A stretch of 64,000 nucleotides of DNA, taken from Burkholderiales bacterium (GTDB lineage: Bacteria > Pseudomonadota > Gammaproteobacteria > Burkholderiales > Nitrosomonadaceae). How positions within the stretch are numbered: the stretch's first letter is position 1; every line of letters begins with the position of its first letter. The translations under genes were made by a program, and so were the position numbers. Positions 1 to 8,798 of the stretch are shown in pieces. Under the pieces are notes generated by a model, which saw only the letters and a list, made by a program, of their open reading frames with translations, was not told where the DNA came from and searched no databases. The stretch is taken from contig JACKLR010000001.1 in the NCBI GenBank assembly GCA_024235795.1, positions 744,001 through 808,000 of the forward strand, in the 5' to 3' direction.

Positions 1-1052
1 GGATCGTTCGGAATGGCGTTTTTATTCACCGTGATATGCGCATGTTCAAGCGCCGCTTCCGCTTCCTTGCCGGTCAGTTTGATCGCCTGCAAATCAACGA
101 GAAACATATGACAGTCCGTCTTGCCGGACACGATACGCAGACCACGCATCTGCAGTATTTTCGCCATGACGCGTGCATTTTCGATGACCTGCTCCTGATA
201 TTTCTTGAATTCCTTTGTTGAAGCTTCTTTAAACGCAACCGCTTTTGCTGCAATCACATGCATGAGCGGGCCGCCCTGGGTTTGCGGGAAAATCGCTGAA
301 TTAAGCGCTTTTTCGTGCTCTGGTTTCGCCATGATAATGCCGCCACGCGGACCGCGCAGCGTTTTATGCGTCGTGCTGGTTACAAAATCGGCAATACCCA
401 CCGGATTTGGATAATATCCCGCTGCAATCAGACCTGCATAATGCGCCATGTCGACAAACAAATAGGCTCCCACTGAATCGGCGATTTTACGAAAACGCTT
501 CCAGTCGATCACCCGGGAATAAGCGGAGGCACCGGCCACAATCATTTTTGGCTTATGCTCCTTCGCCAACCGTTCAACCTGATCATAATCGAGTTCTTCG
601 GTTTCCGGATGCAGTCCATATGATATGGAATGAAATATCTTGCCGCTCAAATTTACAGTCGCGCCATGCGTCAAATGCCCGCCATGCGCGAGTGACATCC
701 CAAGCAAGGTATCACCCGGTTTGAGTGCGGACAGATAAACAGCTGCATTGGCCTGTGAACCGGAATGCGGTTGAACGTTGACATATTCGGCGTTGAACAA
801 TGCCTTGAGCCGGTCTATCGCCAACTGCTCCACGATATCCACATAATTGCAGCCACCGTAATACCGTTTTCCCGGATACCCTTCGGCATATTTGTTTGTA
901 AGCACAGAACCCTGTGCCTGCATCACTGCCGGACTGGCATAGTTCTCTGATGCGATTAATTCAATGTATTCTTCTTGCCGTTGAATCTCGCCTTTCATGG
1001 CTTGCCATAAATCTGGATCAACGTTCTCTATCGTATGACTCTGCGAAAACAT
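1..1052 (-). CDS. glyA: Serine hydroxymethyltransferase (C-terminus cut by window edge)
   Basis: PLP enzyme that interconverts serine and glycine with tetrahydrofolate, the main source of one-carbon units in the cytoplasm. The reading frame is open from an ATG at 1052 to the window edge and gives about 350 residues of a family usually near 415, so the last 65 or so are missing. Seen in the translation: the N-terminal ELIASENYASPAVM block, the GYPGKRYYGG block, and STTHKTLRGPRGG holding the PLP-binding lysine near residue 230. The gene ends outside the window. The next gene in the same direction is 178 bp upstream, so it probably has its own promoter. Identity is secure. Confidence 0.97.
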   Translation of the reverse strand, partial: MFSQSHTIENVDPDLWQAMKGEIQRQEEYIELIASENYASPAVMQAQGSVLTNKYAEGYPGKRYYGGCNYVDIVEQLAIDRLKALFNAEYVNVQPHSGSQANAAVYLSALKPGDTLLGMSLAHGGHLTHGATVNLSGKIFHSISYGLHPETEELDYDQVERLAKEHKPKMIVAGASAYSRVIDWKRFRKIADSVGAYLFVDMAHYAGLIAAGYYPNPVGIADFVTSTTHKTLRGPRGGIIMAKPEHEKALNSAIFPQTQGGPLMHVIAAKAVAFKEASTKEFKKYQEQVIENARVMAKILQMRGLRIVSGKTDCHMFLVDLQAIKLTGKEAEAALEHAHITVNKNAIPND

Positions 1053-1229
1053 GGTGTTATCAGACCCTTTATAACTTTATATAATTTAAGAAACTGAGAA
1101 ACTGCATATATTACCATTATTACCCCTGCACGCAGAAAATAAGATCACTGCTCGACATGATGATTACGCTGTTAATCCCAACAATCGCATTGATGTTAAG
1201 GGACAGTAGAAATGAACTCGAGCTGATAA

Positions 1230-2312
1230 TTATCTCAGCTGCAGGTAGTCTTCATCGGTAATTTTTGACCAGTCTTTTGCTTTCTCAAGAAAAGCACGTT
1301 GACTTGCAACGACTTCCTGCGCAAGTTGTGATTTTGCTGCGGCTCGATCCAGGAGTTCGTCATTCGCCTGTTTGAATAAATCCAAGACATCATCAGGCAA
1401 TGTACGGATTTTTATGTTGCTTTGTCGCTTCATTTTTTCCCATGCAATCGCATTTCGGTAGAAAGATTCCGATAGCATGTCAAACGAGACTTCCTTGGCA
1501 GCTATGGCGACAATCGCTTTCAGATCATCCGGTAAAGCGTCAAATTTAGGCTTGTTGACAAAGAGATGGACTTCCGCACCGGGTTCATGCCAGCCTGTAT
1601 AGTAATAAGGCGCAATTTTATGAAAACCCATTTTAATATCATTGGCAGGCCCGACCCATTCGACGGCGTCGATCGTGCCTCGCTCCAGTGCAGTATAAAG
1701 TTCGCCGGGGGGAATACTCACGGGATTCATTCCGGCTTTGCCGACGACTTCGCCTGCATGTCCCGGCATACGTATTTTTAATCCTTTCAGGTCCTGAATT
1801 GATTTGATTTCTTTTCTGAACCACCCGCCCATCTGAATATGCGTATTACCTGCCGGAAATGCCACGACATTATGACGCGCATAAACCTTGTTCAGTAATT
1901 CAAGCCCTCCGCCGTAGTAGTACCAGGCATTCATTTCAGTCGGATTCATGCCAAAAGGCGTGGTGGTAAAGAATGTGGTCGCAGGATCTTTCCCTTTGTA
2001 ATAATACGATGCGCTATGGCCCATTTCGTACGCACCTGATCGCACCATATCCAAAACTGACAGCGGTGCTTTATGCCGCCCGGGCGAGTCGACAATAATT
2101 TTAAAACGCCCGCCGGACATGATTTCCACATTCCGCGCAAAACGCGCTGCGGCATTATGCAACATGGGCGTTCCATCAGGCCAGGACATGGCGAGACGCC
2201 ATTGATAGATTGGCGGCTGTGTTTGCGCACAGACCGTCACGGCCGGAATAAACAGGACGCCCGCCAGAAAAAACGGTACAACGCTGTCCAGACATCGTTT
2301 CAACAGCTGCAC
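1230..2312 (-). CDS. TRAP-type transporter periplasmic substrate-binding protein (DctP/TakP-like)
   Basis: Probable periplasmic binding protein of a tripartite ATP-independent transporter, likely for a carboxylate or 2-oxo acid. It has a signal peptide (hydrophobic stretch VVPFFLAGVLFIPAVTVCA, cleavage expected before AQTQPP), then a mature DctP fold with AVEWVGPANDIKMGF, a block typical of the TakP branch that binds oxo acids. The frame stays open to a TTG at 2411 inside clpA and also holds an ATG at 2369. I prefer the GTG at 2312 because an AGGA Shine-Dalgarno lies 11 bases upstream and it gives a normal-length signal peptide. No DctQ or DctM membrane subunit is next to it, so its partner must lie elsewhere or it serves another role. 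Confidence 0.85.
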   Translation of the reverse strand: MQLLKRCLDSVVPFFLAGVLFIPAVTVCAQTQPPIYQWRLAMSWPDGTPMLHNAAARFARNVEIMSGGRFKIIVDSPGRHKAPLSVLDMVRSGAYEMGHSASYYYKGKDPATTFFTTTPFGMNPTEMNAWYYYGGGLELLNKVYARHNVVAFPAGNTHIQMGGWFRKEIKSIQDLKGLKIRMPGHAGEVVGKAGMNPVSIPPGELYTALERGTIDAVEWVGPANDIKMGFHKIAPYYYTGWHEPGAEVHLFVNKPKFDALPDDLKAIVAIAAKEVSFDMLSESFYRNAIAWEKMKRQSNIKIRTLPDDVLDLFKQANDELLDRAAAKSQLAQEVVASQRAFLEKAKDWSKITDEDYLQLR

Positions 2313-2385
2313 TGTTTTTATTTTCCTGAAAAATACTATGCGTAACGGTAATAGTTGCCGTTGCAGCATTGCTATTGCTGATTGA

Positions 2386-4659
2386 TTAAGCCGGAACCGT
2401 TTCTTCCTCAAAAGAAAGCATTACAGTATCATTCAGATCGATATCTACAGTGACTTTACCACCATTAACCAAACGGCCGAACAACAGCTCATCAGCCAGC
2501 GCGCTGCGAATAGTATCCTGTATAAGACGTTCCATCGGCCTTGCACCCATGAGTGGATCGAAACCTTTTTTTGCCAGATATTTGCGCAAATTTTCTGTAA
2601 AGGCTGCTTCAACTTTCTTCTCTTGCAGTTGTGCCTCCAGCTGCATTAAGAATTTATCGGTAACCTGCAAGATCACATCTTCATCCAGTGGTAAAAACGA
2701 GATAATTGCATCAAGACGGTTTCTGAATTCCGGTGTAAACATCCGCTTGATGTCAGCCATTTCATCGCCGGCTTGAACCGATTTGGTAAATCCAATTGAC
2801 GATTTGGTAAGTGATTCGGCACCAGCATTCGTCGTCATGATGATAATCACATTGCGGAAATCAGCCTTACGGCCATTATTATCCGTCAAGGTTCCGTAAT
2901 CCAAGACTTGCAGCAGAATATTAAAAATATCCGTATGGGCTTTTTCAATTTCATCCAGCAATAACACGGAATAAGGATGCTTAACCACTGTTTCGGTTAG
3001 TAACCCCCCTTGATCAAACCCAACATATCCAGGCGGCGCACCTATCAAGCGGGATACAGCATGCCTTTCCATATATTCGGACATGTCAAATCGATGAAGC
3101 TGAATTCCTAGTGCATAAGCAAGCTGGCGTGCCACTTCCGTTTTTCCGACCCCTGTAGGACCAGAAAAAAGAAATGAGCCGACTGGCTTGCGTGGGTTCC
3201 CCAATCCACTTCTAGACATTTTAATTGCAGCACACAATGACCTGATTGCCTTGTCTTGTCCAAACACAACCGCTTTCATGTCGCGCTCCAATGTTTTCAA
3301 TCGATTGCGGTCGTTGCTGGATATATTCTGAGGCGGAATGCGCGCAATTTTGGCAATAACATTCTCAATCTCTGTCTTGCCGATAACCTTGCGTTTCTTC
3401 GATTTAGGCATTATTCGCTGGGCAGCACCAGCTTCATCGATCACATCAATTGCCTTGTCCGGTAAATGCCGGTCGTTGATATAGCGTTCTGACAACTCAG
3501 CAGCCGAACTTAATGCGCTTACAGTATATTTGACATTATGATGCGATTCATAGCGTGATTTTAATCCACGCAATATTGCAATCGTTTCACTAACACTAGG
3601 TTCCTGTATGTCAATTTGTTGAAAACGTCTTGACAATGCATGGTCTTTCTCAAAGATACCGCGATATTCCGTATACGTCGTTGCACCAATACACCGCAGC
3701 TGTCCGGTATTCAACACGGGCTTCAACAGGTTGGATGCATCAAGAACCCCACCGGAAGCGGCCCCTGCGCCAATCAACGTATGAATCTCATCTACAAACA
3801 GGATAGTTTCATGATTATCGATTAATTGCTTGAGTACCGCTTTTAACCGCTGTTCAAAATCGCCACGATATTTAGTTCCTGCCAACAATGCACCCATGTC
3901 CAAGGCATAAACCTGATGATTTAAAAGCAACTCGGGCACCTCTCCATCTACAATACGTTTAGCAAGCCCTTCCGCGATAGCCGTTTTACCAACGCCCGCC
4001 TCACCAACCAGTAACGGGTTATTTTTACGTCTGCGACATAATGTTTGAATAACACGTTCAATTTCCTGATCACGACCAATCAAAGGATCAATCTTATTGG
4101 TCAATGCGAGCACATTCAGGTTGACCGTATAATTTTCCAACATGTTGTTGTTACTTGACGGCCCTTGTTCCGACTGTCCCTGCTCCTGCTCATTTTCGCT
4201 GATTGCCTTGTTTTCATTTTCTGGCGGGGTTTTACGAATTTTATGCGAAATATAGTTCACAACATCCAGTCGGCTTACTCCTCTTTGTTGCAAAAAATAG
4301 ACAGCATGCGAATCTTTCTCACCAAATATAGCTACAAGCACATTTGCACCCGTTACTTCTTTTTTGCCCGAAGATTGAACATGAAGAATAGCTCGTTGGA
4401 TAACACGCTGAAAACCCAAAGTCGGTTGCGTATCGACTTCAGAATCGCTACTGATAATAGGCGTATGACGGGAAATATGGTCCATCAGAATAGCGCGCAA
4501 ATCTTCCAAATCCACCAGGCACGCATTTAAAACCTCTGCCGCACTGGTATTATCTAACATGGCGAGCAATAAATGCTCCACCGTAATAAATTCATGGCGC
4601 TTTTGTCTCGACTCTACAAAAGCCATATGCAGGCTGACTTCCAAATCTGGAGCAATCAT
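2386..4659 (-). CDS. clpA: ATP-dependent Clp protease ATP-binding subunit ClpA
   Basis: AAA+ unfoldase that feeds substrates into the ClpP peptidase. The 757 residues match the usual ClpA length. In order: N-terminal double Clp repeat (1-145), an acidic Gln/Glu-rich linker (150-175), first AAA module with Walker A GEAGVGKT at 219-226 and Walker B FVDEIHT, a second module with Walker A GPTGVGKT, MSEYMERHAVSRLIGAPPGY, and a C-terminal D2-small domain with GARPMERLIQ. There is no ClpB-type middle coiled coil. clpS lies immediately upstream with a one-base gap, the classic adaptor-unfoldase operon. Its 3' end lies just upstream of the TRAP binding protein's preferred start. Confidence 0.97.
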   Translation of the reverse strand: MIAPDLEVSLHMAFVESRQKRHEFITVEHLLLAMLDNTSAAEVLNACLVDLEDLRAILMDHISRHTPIISSDSEVDTQPTLGFQRVIQRAILHVQSSGKKEVTGANVLVAIFGEKDSHAVYFLQQRGVSRLDVVNYISHKIRKTPPENENKAISENEQEQGQSEQGPSSNNNMLENYTVNLNVLALTNKIDPLIGRDQEIERVIQTLCRRRKNNPLLVGEAGVGKTAIAEGLAKRIVDGEVPELLLNHQVYALDMGALLAGTKYRGDFEQRLKAVLKQLIDNHETILFVDEIHTLIGAGAASGGVLDASNLLKPVLNTGQLRCIGATTYTEYRGIFEKDHALSRRFQQIDIQEPSVSETIAILRGLKSRYESHHNVKYTVSALSSAAELSERYINDRHLPDKAIDVIDEAGAAQRIMPKSKKRKVIGKTEIENVIAKIARIPPQNISSNDRNRLKTLERDMKAVVFGQDKAIRSLCAAIKMSRSGLGNPRKPVGSFLFSGPTGVGKTEVARQLAYALGIQLHRFDMSEYMERHAVSRLIGAPPGYVGFDQGGLLTETVVKHPYSVLLLDEIEKAHTDIFNILLQVLDYGTLTDNNGRKADFRNVIIIMTTNAGAESLTKSSIGFTKSVQAGDEMADIKRMFTPEFRNRLDAIISFLPLDEDVILQVTDKFLMQLEAQLQEKKVEAAFTENLRKYLAKKGFDPLMGARPMERLIQDTIRSALADELLFGRLVNGGKVTVDIDLNDTVMLSFEEETVPA

Positions 4660-4660
4660 C

Positions 4661-4978
4661 TCAATTTTCCTCCATTACACATCTTAGCGGATGCTGATTA
4701 CTTCGCGCAAATTCAATAACCTGATTTACCTTGGTACTGGCAATATCACAGGGATACACGCCACAAACTGCAGAACCTTCGGTATGAATCTTTAGCATTA
4801 TCTGAGTTGCTTGCTCCTGATCCATTGAAAAAAACATTCTTAACACCTCAACCACAAAATCCATAGGTGTAAAATCATCATTTAGTAGTAATATTTTGTA
4901 CATAGGAGGAACGTTCAGTTCACTCTCATCCTTCGTGAGTATAACGGTTTCTAAATCTTTTTCCGTCACAACAGGCAC
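4661..4978 (-). CDS. clpS: ATP-dependent Clp protease adaptor ClpS
   Basis: Small cytoplasmic adaptor that delivers N-degron substrates to ClpA. The 105 residues fit the family. Visible marks are the flexible N-terminus, PPMYKILLLNDDFTPMDFVVEVL with the conserved NDD-TPMDFV substrate-pocket residues, and the C-terminal AVCGVYPCDIASTKV stretch. It is the first gene of a two-gene operon with clpA, one base apart, so the two products are probably made together. The upstream 286 bp separate it from the divergent cspA. Confidence 0.97.
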   Translation of the reverse strand: MPVVTEKDLETVILTKDESELNVPPMYKILLLNDDFTPMDFVVEVLRMFFSMDQEQATQIMLKIHTEGSAVCGVYPCDIASTKVNQVIEFARSNQHPLRCVMEEN

Positions 4979-5120
4979 CCTTACAATTTTAATCAGTAAA
5001 AGTTAAACAGCCAATGTTTTTAAGTATCACCCAACATAAACATAGTTGACGATTACGACATTTTTTTCAAGTGCTTTAAGCCAAATATCCCGTGAAAATT
5101 TATAAAAATTTTGTAACCGC

Positions 5121-5149
5121 TTGACTTTAACACCGGATTTGCGTAAAAC
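5121..5149 (+). promoter_or_regulatory. Candidate sigma70 promoter of cspA
   Basis: TTGACT at 5121-5126 and TAAAAC at 5144-5149 are 17 bases apart. This would leave a 5' untranslated leader of about 110 bases before the cspA ATG; long leaders are known for cold-shock genes. The -10 matches 4 of 6 consensus bases. This is inference from sequence only. Confidence 0.45.
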
Positions 5150-5264
5150 TTTAGGTGGCGTTTGGCTTCAAGTTCACTGCGGTACCATATTTAGCCGTTT
5201 GCGGCCTTGAAATTCAAATAGTTTTAGGGTTTCCGGCCCAGTTTCTTAATTATAGGAAGTAGAA

Positions 5265-5474
5265 ATGGCAACAGGTACAGTAAAATGGTTTAATGATTCT
5301 AAAGGTTTTGGCTTTATTACTCCCGACGATGGCAGTGAGGATTTGTTTGCACACTTTTCAGCGATTAACATGTCAGGGTTTAAAACGCTTAAAGAAGGTC
5401 AGAAGGTAAGCTTTGATGTCACTCAAGGTCCTAAAGGCAAACAAGCCGCTAATATCCAATCTCAATCAACATAA
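5265..5474 (+). CDS. cspA: Cold-shock protein (CspA family)
   Basis: Single-stranded nucleic-acid-binding protein of 69 residues, one cold-shock domain, thought to act as an RNA chaperone. RNP1 appears as KGFGFI and RNP2 as LFAHF; the usual valine of RNP2 (VFVHF) is replaced by leucine and alanine, as in many Csp paralogues. A good Shine-Dalgarno (AGGAAG) lies just before the ATG. It is transcribed alone, divergent from clpS and convergent with icd, with a hairpin between it and icd. The family is certain; which paralogue number it corresponds to is not. Confidence 0.95.
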   Translation: MATGTVKWFNDSKGFGFITPDDGSEDLFAHFSAINMSGFKTLKEGQKVSFDVTQGPKGKQAANIQSQST

Positions 5475-5562
5475 TTATAACTATAACTGTACGTTTTTAT
5501 ATAAGAGTACTGGCGCAGGATAAGCTGATTTAGTCAGAACCTAGATTAAAACGTTTAGCACT

Positions 5563-5594
5563 TTCCCCTTGCCTGCTTCCGTCAGCAAGGGGAA
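5563..5594. terminator. Hairpin between convergent cspA and icd
   Basis: A perfect 10-bp stem (TTCCCCTTGC at 5563-5572 with GCAAGGGGAA at 5585-5594) and a 12-base loop sit between two convergent genes. It lacks a clear T-run on either side, so it may be a bidirectional terminator of modest strength or simply an mRNA 3' end stabiliser. Confidence 0.5.
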
Positions 5595-5645
5595 GTATTG
5601 ATATTGCTTGCTATAGATTTTATATACCTTTCACCTGCTGTCGCT

Positions 5646-6896
5646 TTATTTCAAACGCTCTATCAATGCTTCACCGAATCTCGAGCAAGAAACTTTTTGC
5701 GCGCCTGGCATCAATCGAGCAAAGTCATAGGTAACAATTTTGTCCTGAATTGTCGCCTCCATTGCACGGATTATCATATCAGCCGCTTCGGTCCACCCCA
5801 AATGCCGCAACATCATCTCCGCAGACAGAATAATTGAACCCGGATTGACTTGGTCCTTTCCCGCATATTTTGGCGCTGTTCCGTGTGTCGCTTCAAAAAT
5901 TGCCACTGAATCACTTAAATTCGCCCCTGGCGCAATGCCGATGCCTCCGACCTGTGCGGCTAACGCATCTGAAATATAGTCCCCATTCAGATTCATTGTT
6001 GTTACCACTTCATATTCTTCAGGGCGCAACAAAATTTGCTGTAAAAAAGCATCGGCAATAACATCTTTGATAATAATGCCGCCTTTCTCTTCAGGCAACT
6101 TCATCCATGGCCCCCCATCCAGAAGCACCGCATTGAATTCCTTCGCTGCTAGTGCATAGCCCCAGTTTTTAAAAGCACCCTCGGTAAATTTCATAATGTT
6201 ACCCTTGTGCACCAGGGTCACAGATTTTTGCTTATTATCTATTGCGTATTGAATGGCTTTTCGAACAAAACGCTCAGTGCCTTCCTTTGAAATCGGTTTG
6301 ATCCCGATACCCGAGGTATCTGGAAAGCGAATATTCTTAACACCCATTTCTTTTATCAGAAAATCAATGACTTTCCGTGATTCCGGGGATTCAGCTTCCC
6401 ATTCGACGCCGGCATAGATATCCTCTGAGTTCTCGCGAAATATCACCATATCGGTTTTTTCCGGATTCTTGAGCGGGCTTGGTACACCTTTGAAATATCT
6501 CACTGGACGCAAACAAACATAAAGATCCAATTGTTGCCGCAATGCCACATTGATCGAACGAATCCCACCGCCGACTGGTGTTGTCAAAGGCCCTTTAATA
6601 GAAACTACGAATTCCTTTGCCGCTTCCAACGTTTCATCAGGGAGCCATACATCAGGACCATAGATTCGGGTAGATTTTTCTCCGGCATAAATCTCCATCC
6701 AGGCAATTTTACGTTGATTATTAAATGCCCTAGCAACGGCTTCGTTAACAACCTTCTGCATGACCGGTGTAATATCAATACCGATACCGTCACCTTCAAT
6801 ATACGGAATAATGGGGTTATCTGGTACTGTAAGTGTCAAATCCTGATTGATTTGAATTCTTTCACCACTATCAGGTATTTTTATATGCTGATACAT
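5646..6896 (-). CDS. icd: Isocitrate dehydrogenase, NADP-dependent
   Basis: TCA-cycle enzyme that oxidises isocitrate to 2-oxoglutarate with NADP. The 416 residues equal the length of the E. coli type enzyme. Visible blocks are IEGDGIGIDITPVM, GGGIRSINVALRQ with Ser114 (equivalent to the regulatory phospho-serine of E. coli Icd), RENSEDIYAGVEWE, and the late ATHGTAPKYAGKD block. The phosphorylatable serine is kept, but no aceK kinase gene is in the window. The gene stands alone, convergent with cspA. Identification is secure. Confidence 0.97.
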   Translation of the reverse strand: MYQHIKIPDSGERIQINQDLTLTVPDNPIIPYIEGDGIGIDITPVMQKVVNEAVARAFNNQRKIAWMEIYAGEKSTRIYGPDVWLPDETLEAAKEFVVSIKGPLTTPVGGGIRSINVALRQQLDLYVCLRPVRYFKGVPSPLKNPEKTDMVIFRENSEDIYAGVEWEAESPESRKVIDFLIKEMGVKNIRFPDTSGIGIKPISKEGTERFVRKAIQYAIDNKQKSVTLVHKGNIMKFTEGAFKNWGYALAAKEFNAVLLDGGPWMKLPEEKGGIIIKDVIADAFLQQILLRPEEYEVVTTMNLNGDYISDALAAQVGGIGIAPGANLSDSVAIFEATHGTAPKYAGKDQVNPGSIILSAEMMLRHLGWTEAADMIIRAMEATIQDKIVTYDFARLMPGAQKVSCSRFGEALIERLK

Positions 6897-7076
6897 CGTA
6901 TCTCCAAATAATTGTTTATCTTATTCTCTAAACCAATCTATGGTGCTAATCAATATGTAATTGTAGTACCGTTTATATGCATTTAACACAAAACAATTTT
7001 TTATATGAGTCGAACGTTACCACTTGCTGCAAAATTTTTCTTAAATTCTCAGTAAATTTCATTACAAAAATTTAAA

Positions 7077-7556
7077 TTACTCCGCTCTGATCCGCAGTGT
7101 CATGGTGTCATTGGATTGAATGACATCAATTTTACGCAAGAAATTTTGCCCAAGCAGCGCCACATCCCCGTGCAAGCCAACTGAGACGTGTAAACCACCC
7201 ATCACAATGCCACCGGCTTCAATGACTTGATCGAAGACCATTTCTCCCTGTACGACTCCACCAGCGGTAGTAAAATTGGCTGGCCTGCCTTTTGGCAAAT
7301 TTGCCCGTCGGGCGAAATCTGCACCTACTGATACAACACTTGCACCGGTATCGACAAGAAATTTTATCGGATACCCATTAATTGAACCTGGCACATAATA
7401 ATGTCCATCCCATGATCTGGGAATAACCACTTCGCCGCCGTCCTGATAGCTTTTGGCAATAGATACTCTTGGTTCTAATCGGGTATCAAAGTAAAGGTAA
7501 GCCACTGTAAAAATAGTGGCCCAGATTACCAATACACTGATATACCCTTGAACCAT
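7077..7556 (-). CDS. Membrane-anchored retropepsin-like aspartic protease (TIGR02281 type)
   Basis: A 159-residue protein with one N-terminal transmembrane segment (residues 3-22) followed by a single retropepsin-fold domain. The active-site motif is visible as FLVDTGASVVSVG, then the AGGVVQGEMVFD and LLGQNFLRKIDVIQSNDTM blocks typical of the TIGR02281 clan AA family. Such single-domain proteases must form dimers to be active. The domain is predicted to face the periplasm. Its physiological substrate in this family is unknown. It is a single gene, oriented away from the next gene. Confidence 0.85.
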   Translation of the reverse strand: MVQGYISVLVIWATIFTVAYLYFDTRLEPRVSIAKSYQDGGEVVIPRSWDGHYYVPGSINGYPIKFLVDTGASVVSVGADFARRANLPKGRPANFTTAGGVVQGEMVFDQVIEAGGIVMGGLHVSVGLHGDVALLGQNFLRKIDVIQSNDTMTLRIRAE

Positions 7557-7696
7557 AATCTACGTAAATTTTTCCTACGTTTTATATAATGAACATTCTT
7601 TAGAATAGATACCGTCGCAATCTCTGCTTTAATTCTTATAATGTATTATAAATCAAAACAATAGCCATATATCCATCTCAATTTATTAAACTTAAC

Positions 7697-8740
7697 ATGA
7701 ATTTGCATCTTTTTATTCCATCGTTGTTTTGGTCAGATATTACTTTTCCACAAGTTTATCATGACCTATCTTTGCCTTCATTAGAAGCGCTCTTATCTAA
7801 ATCCCAGGCAACCACAAGTCCCGCATCCGATACTAACGCCTGGCTCTGCCAAGCATTTGATATAAAGAAACAACTTGACTGGCCTGTCGCTCCTATCACG
7901 CTGCAAACCGACAGTATTGATCATGAAGTTAAAACAACAAAAGATTATTGGCTACGCGCAGATCCTGTTCACCTGCGAATTGAGCAAAATCATATTATGT
8001 TGGCCGACAATTATACTTTCGAACTTACCCGGGAAGAAGCAAATCAGTTCACCGGAGTCATTAACCAGCACTTAGCTGATGATGACATAACACTGTTACC
8101 ACTTCATTCACATCGATGGTACATACGACTGACCACTGCGCCTAAATTACATACGCACACCCTGAACTCAGCAACCTGCAAGAACATTAACAATCTTCTA
8201 CCAACCGGAGAAGACAGCGTAAAATGGCACAAATTGTTTAATGAAATACAAATGCTGTTATATGAACATCCACTTAATCTGGTCCGTGCAGCACGTAACA
8301 AGATTGCAATAAACAGCATTTGGTTCTGGGGCGGAGGCTATCCGCCCCAGTCTATTCGCTCTACATACTCACATCTGTGGAGTAATGAAGCTTTTTCGCA
8401 ATCATTGGCCAACATTAGTAACACCCTCTCAAATCCACTCCCTGAAAATACCGGAAACTGGCTAAAAGATAATGACGAAGGAAATCACATCATTATACTG
8501 GACTCTTTATTAAACAAAGATCAATACAATCTATCCTATGAGTGGCGCGAAAACTTAAAAGAACTGGAAAACACCTGGTTTTTGCCATTATTTAACGCAT
8601 TGAAAAATAACCAAATTAATGAACTCAGAATTTCCACAACCAATGAGAATTTTTCCTGTGATTTTGTAATAAAGCGAAACAGCCTCTGGAAATTTTGGAC
8701 AACTATAAAACCATTGCACTTTTATGCCGTTAGTCAGTAA
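7697..8740 (+). CDS. RpfE/phosphoglycerate-mutase-like conserved protein
   Basis: A 347-residue soluble protein of a proteobacterial family variously annotated as RpfE-type regulator or cofactor-independent phosphoglycerate mutase. The recognisable blocks are the N-terminal LHLFIPSLFW, the central YWLRADPVHLRIE, the NEIQMLLYEHPLN block and INSIWFWGGGYPP. I do not see the metal-binding Asp/His sites of true alkaline-phosphatase-fold mutases, so catalytic function should not be assumed. It lies 58 bp before the PAS-EAL gene in the same direction and could be cotranscribed. The family assignment is from memory of its motifs; the function is unknown. Confidence 0.6.
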   Translation: MNLHLFIPSLFWSDITFPQVYHDLSLPSLEALLSKSQATTSPASDTNAWLCQAFDIKKQLDWPVAPITLQTDSIDHEVKTTKDYWLRADPVHLRIEQNHIMLADNYTFELTREEANQFTGVINQHLADDDITLLPLHSHRWYIRLTTAPKLHTHTLNSATCKNINNLLPTGEDSVKWHKLFNEIQMLLYEHPLNLVRAARNKIAINSIWFWGGGYPPQSIRSTYSHLWSNEAFSQSLANISNTLSNPLPENTGNWLKDNDEGNHIIILDSLLNKDQYNLSYEWRENLKELENTWFLPLFNALKNNQINELRISTTNENFSCDFVIKRNSLWKFWTTIKPLHFYAVSQ

Positions 8741-8798
8741 TTATATTTAACGCTGTAATTTACAGCATCTATAACACTATAAATACTGACTACAAAAT

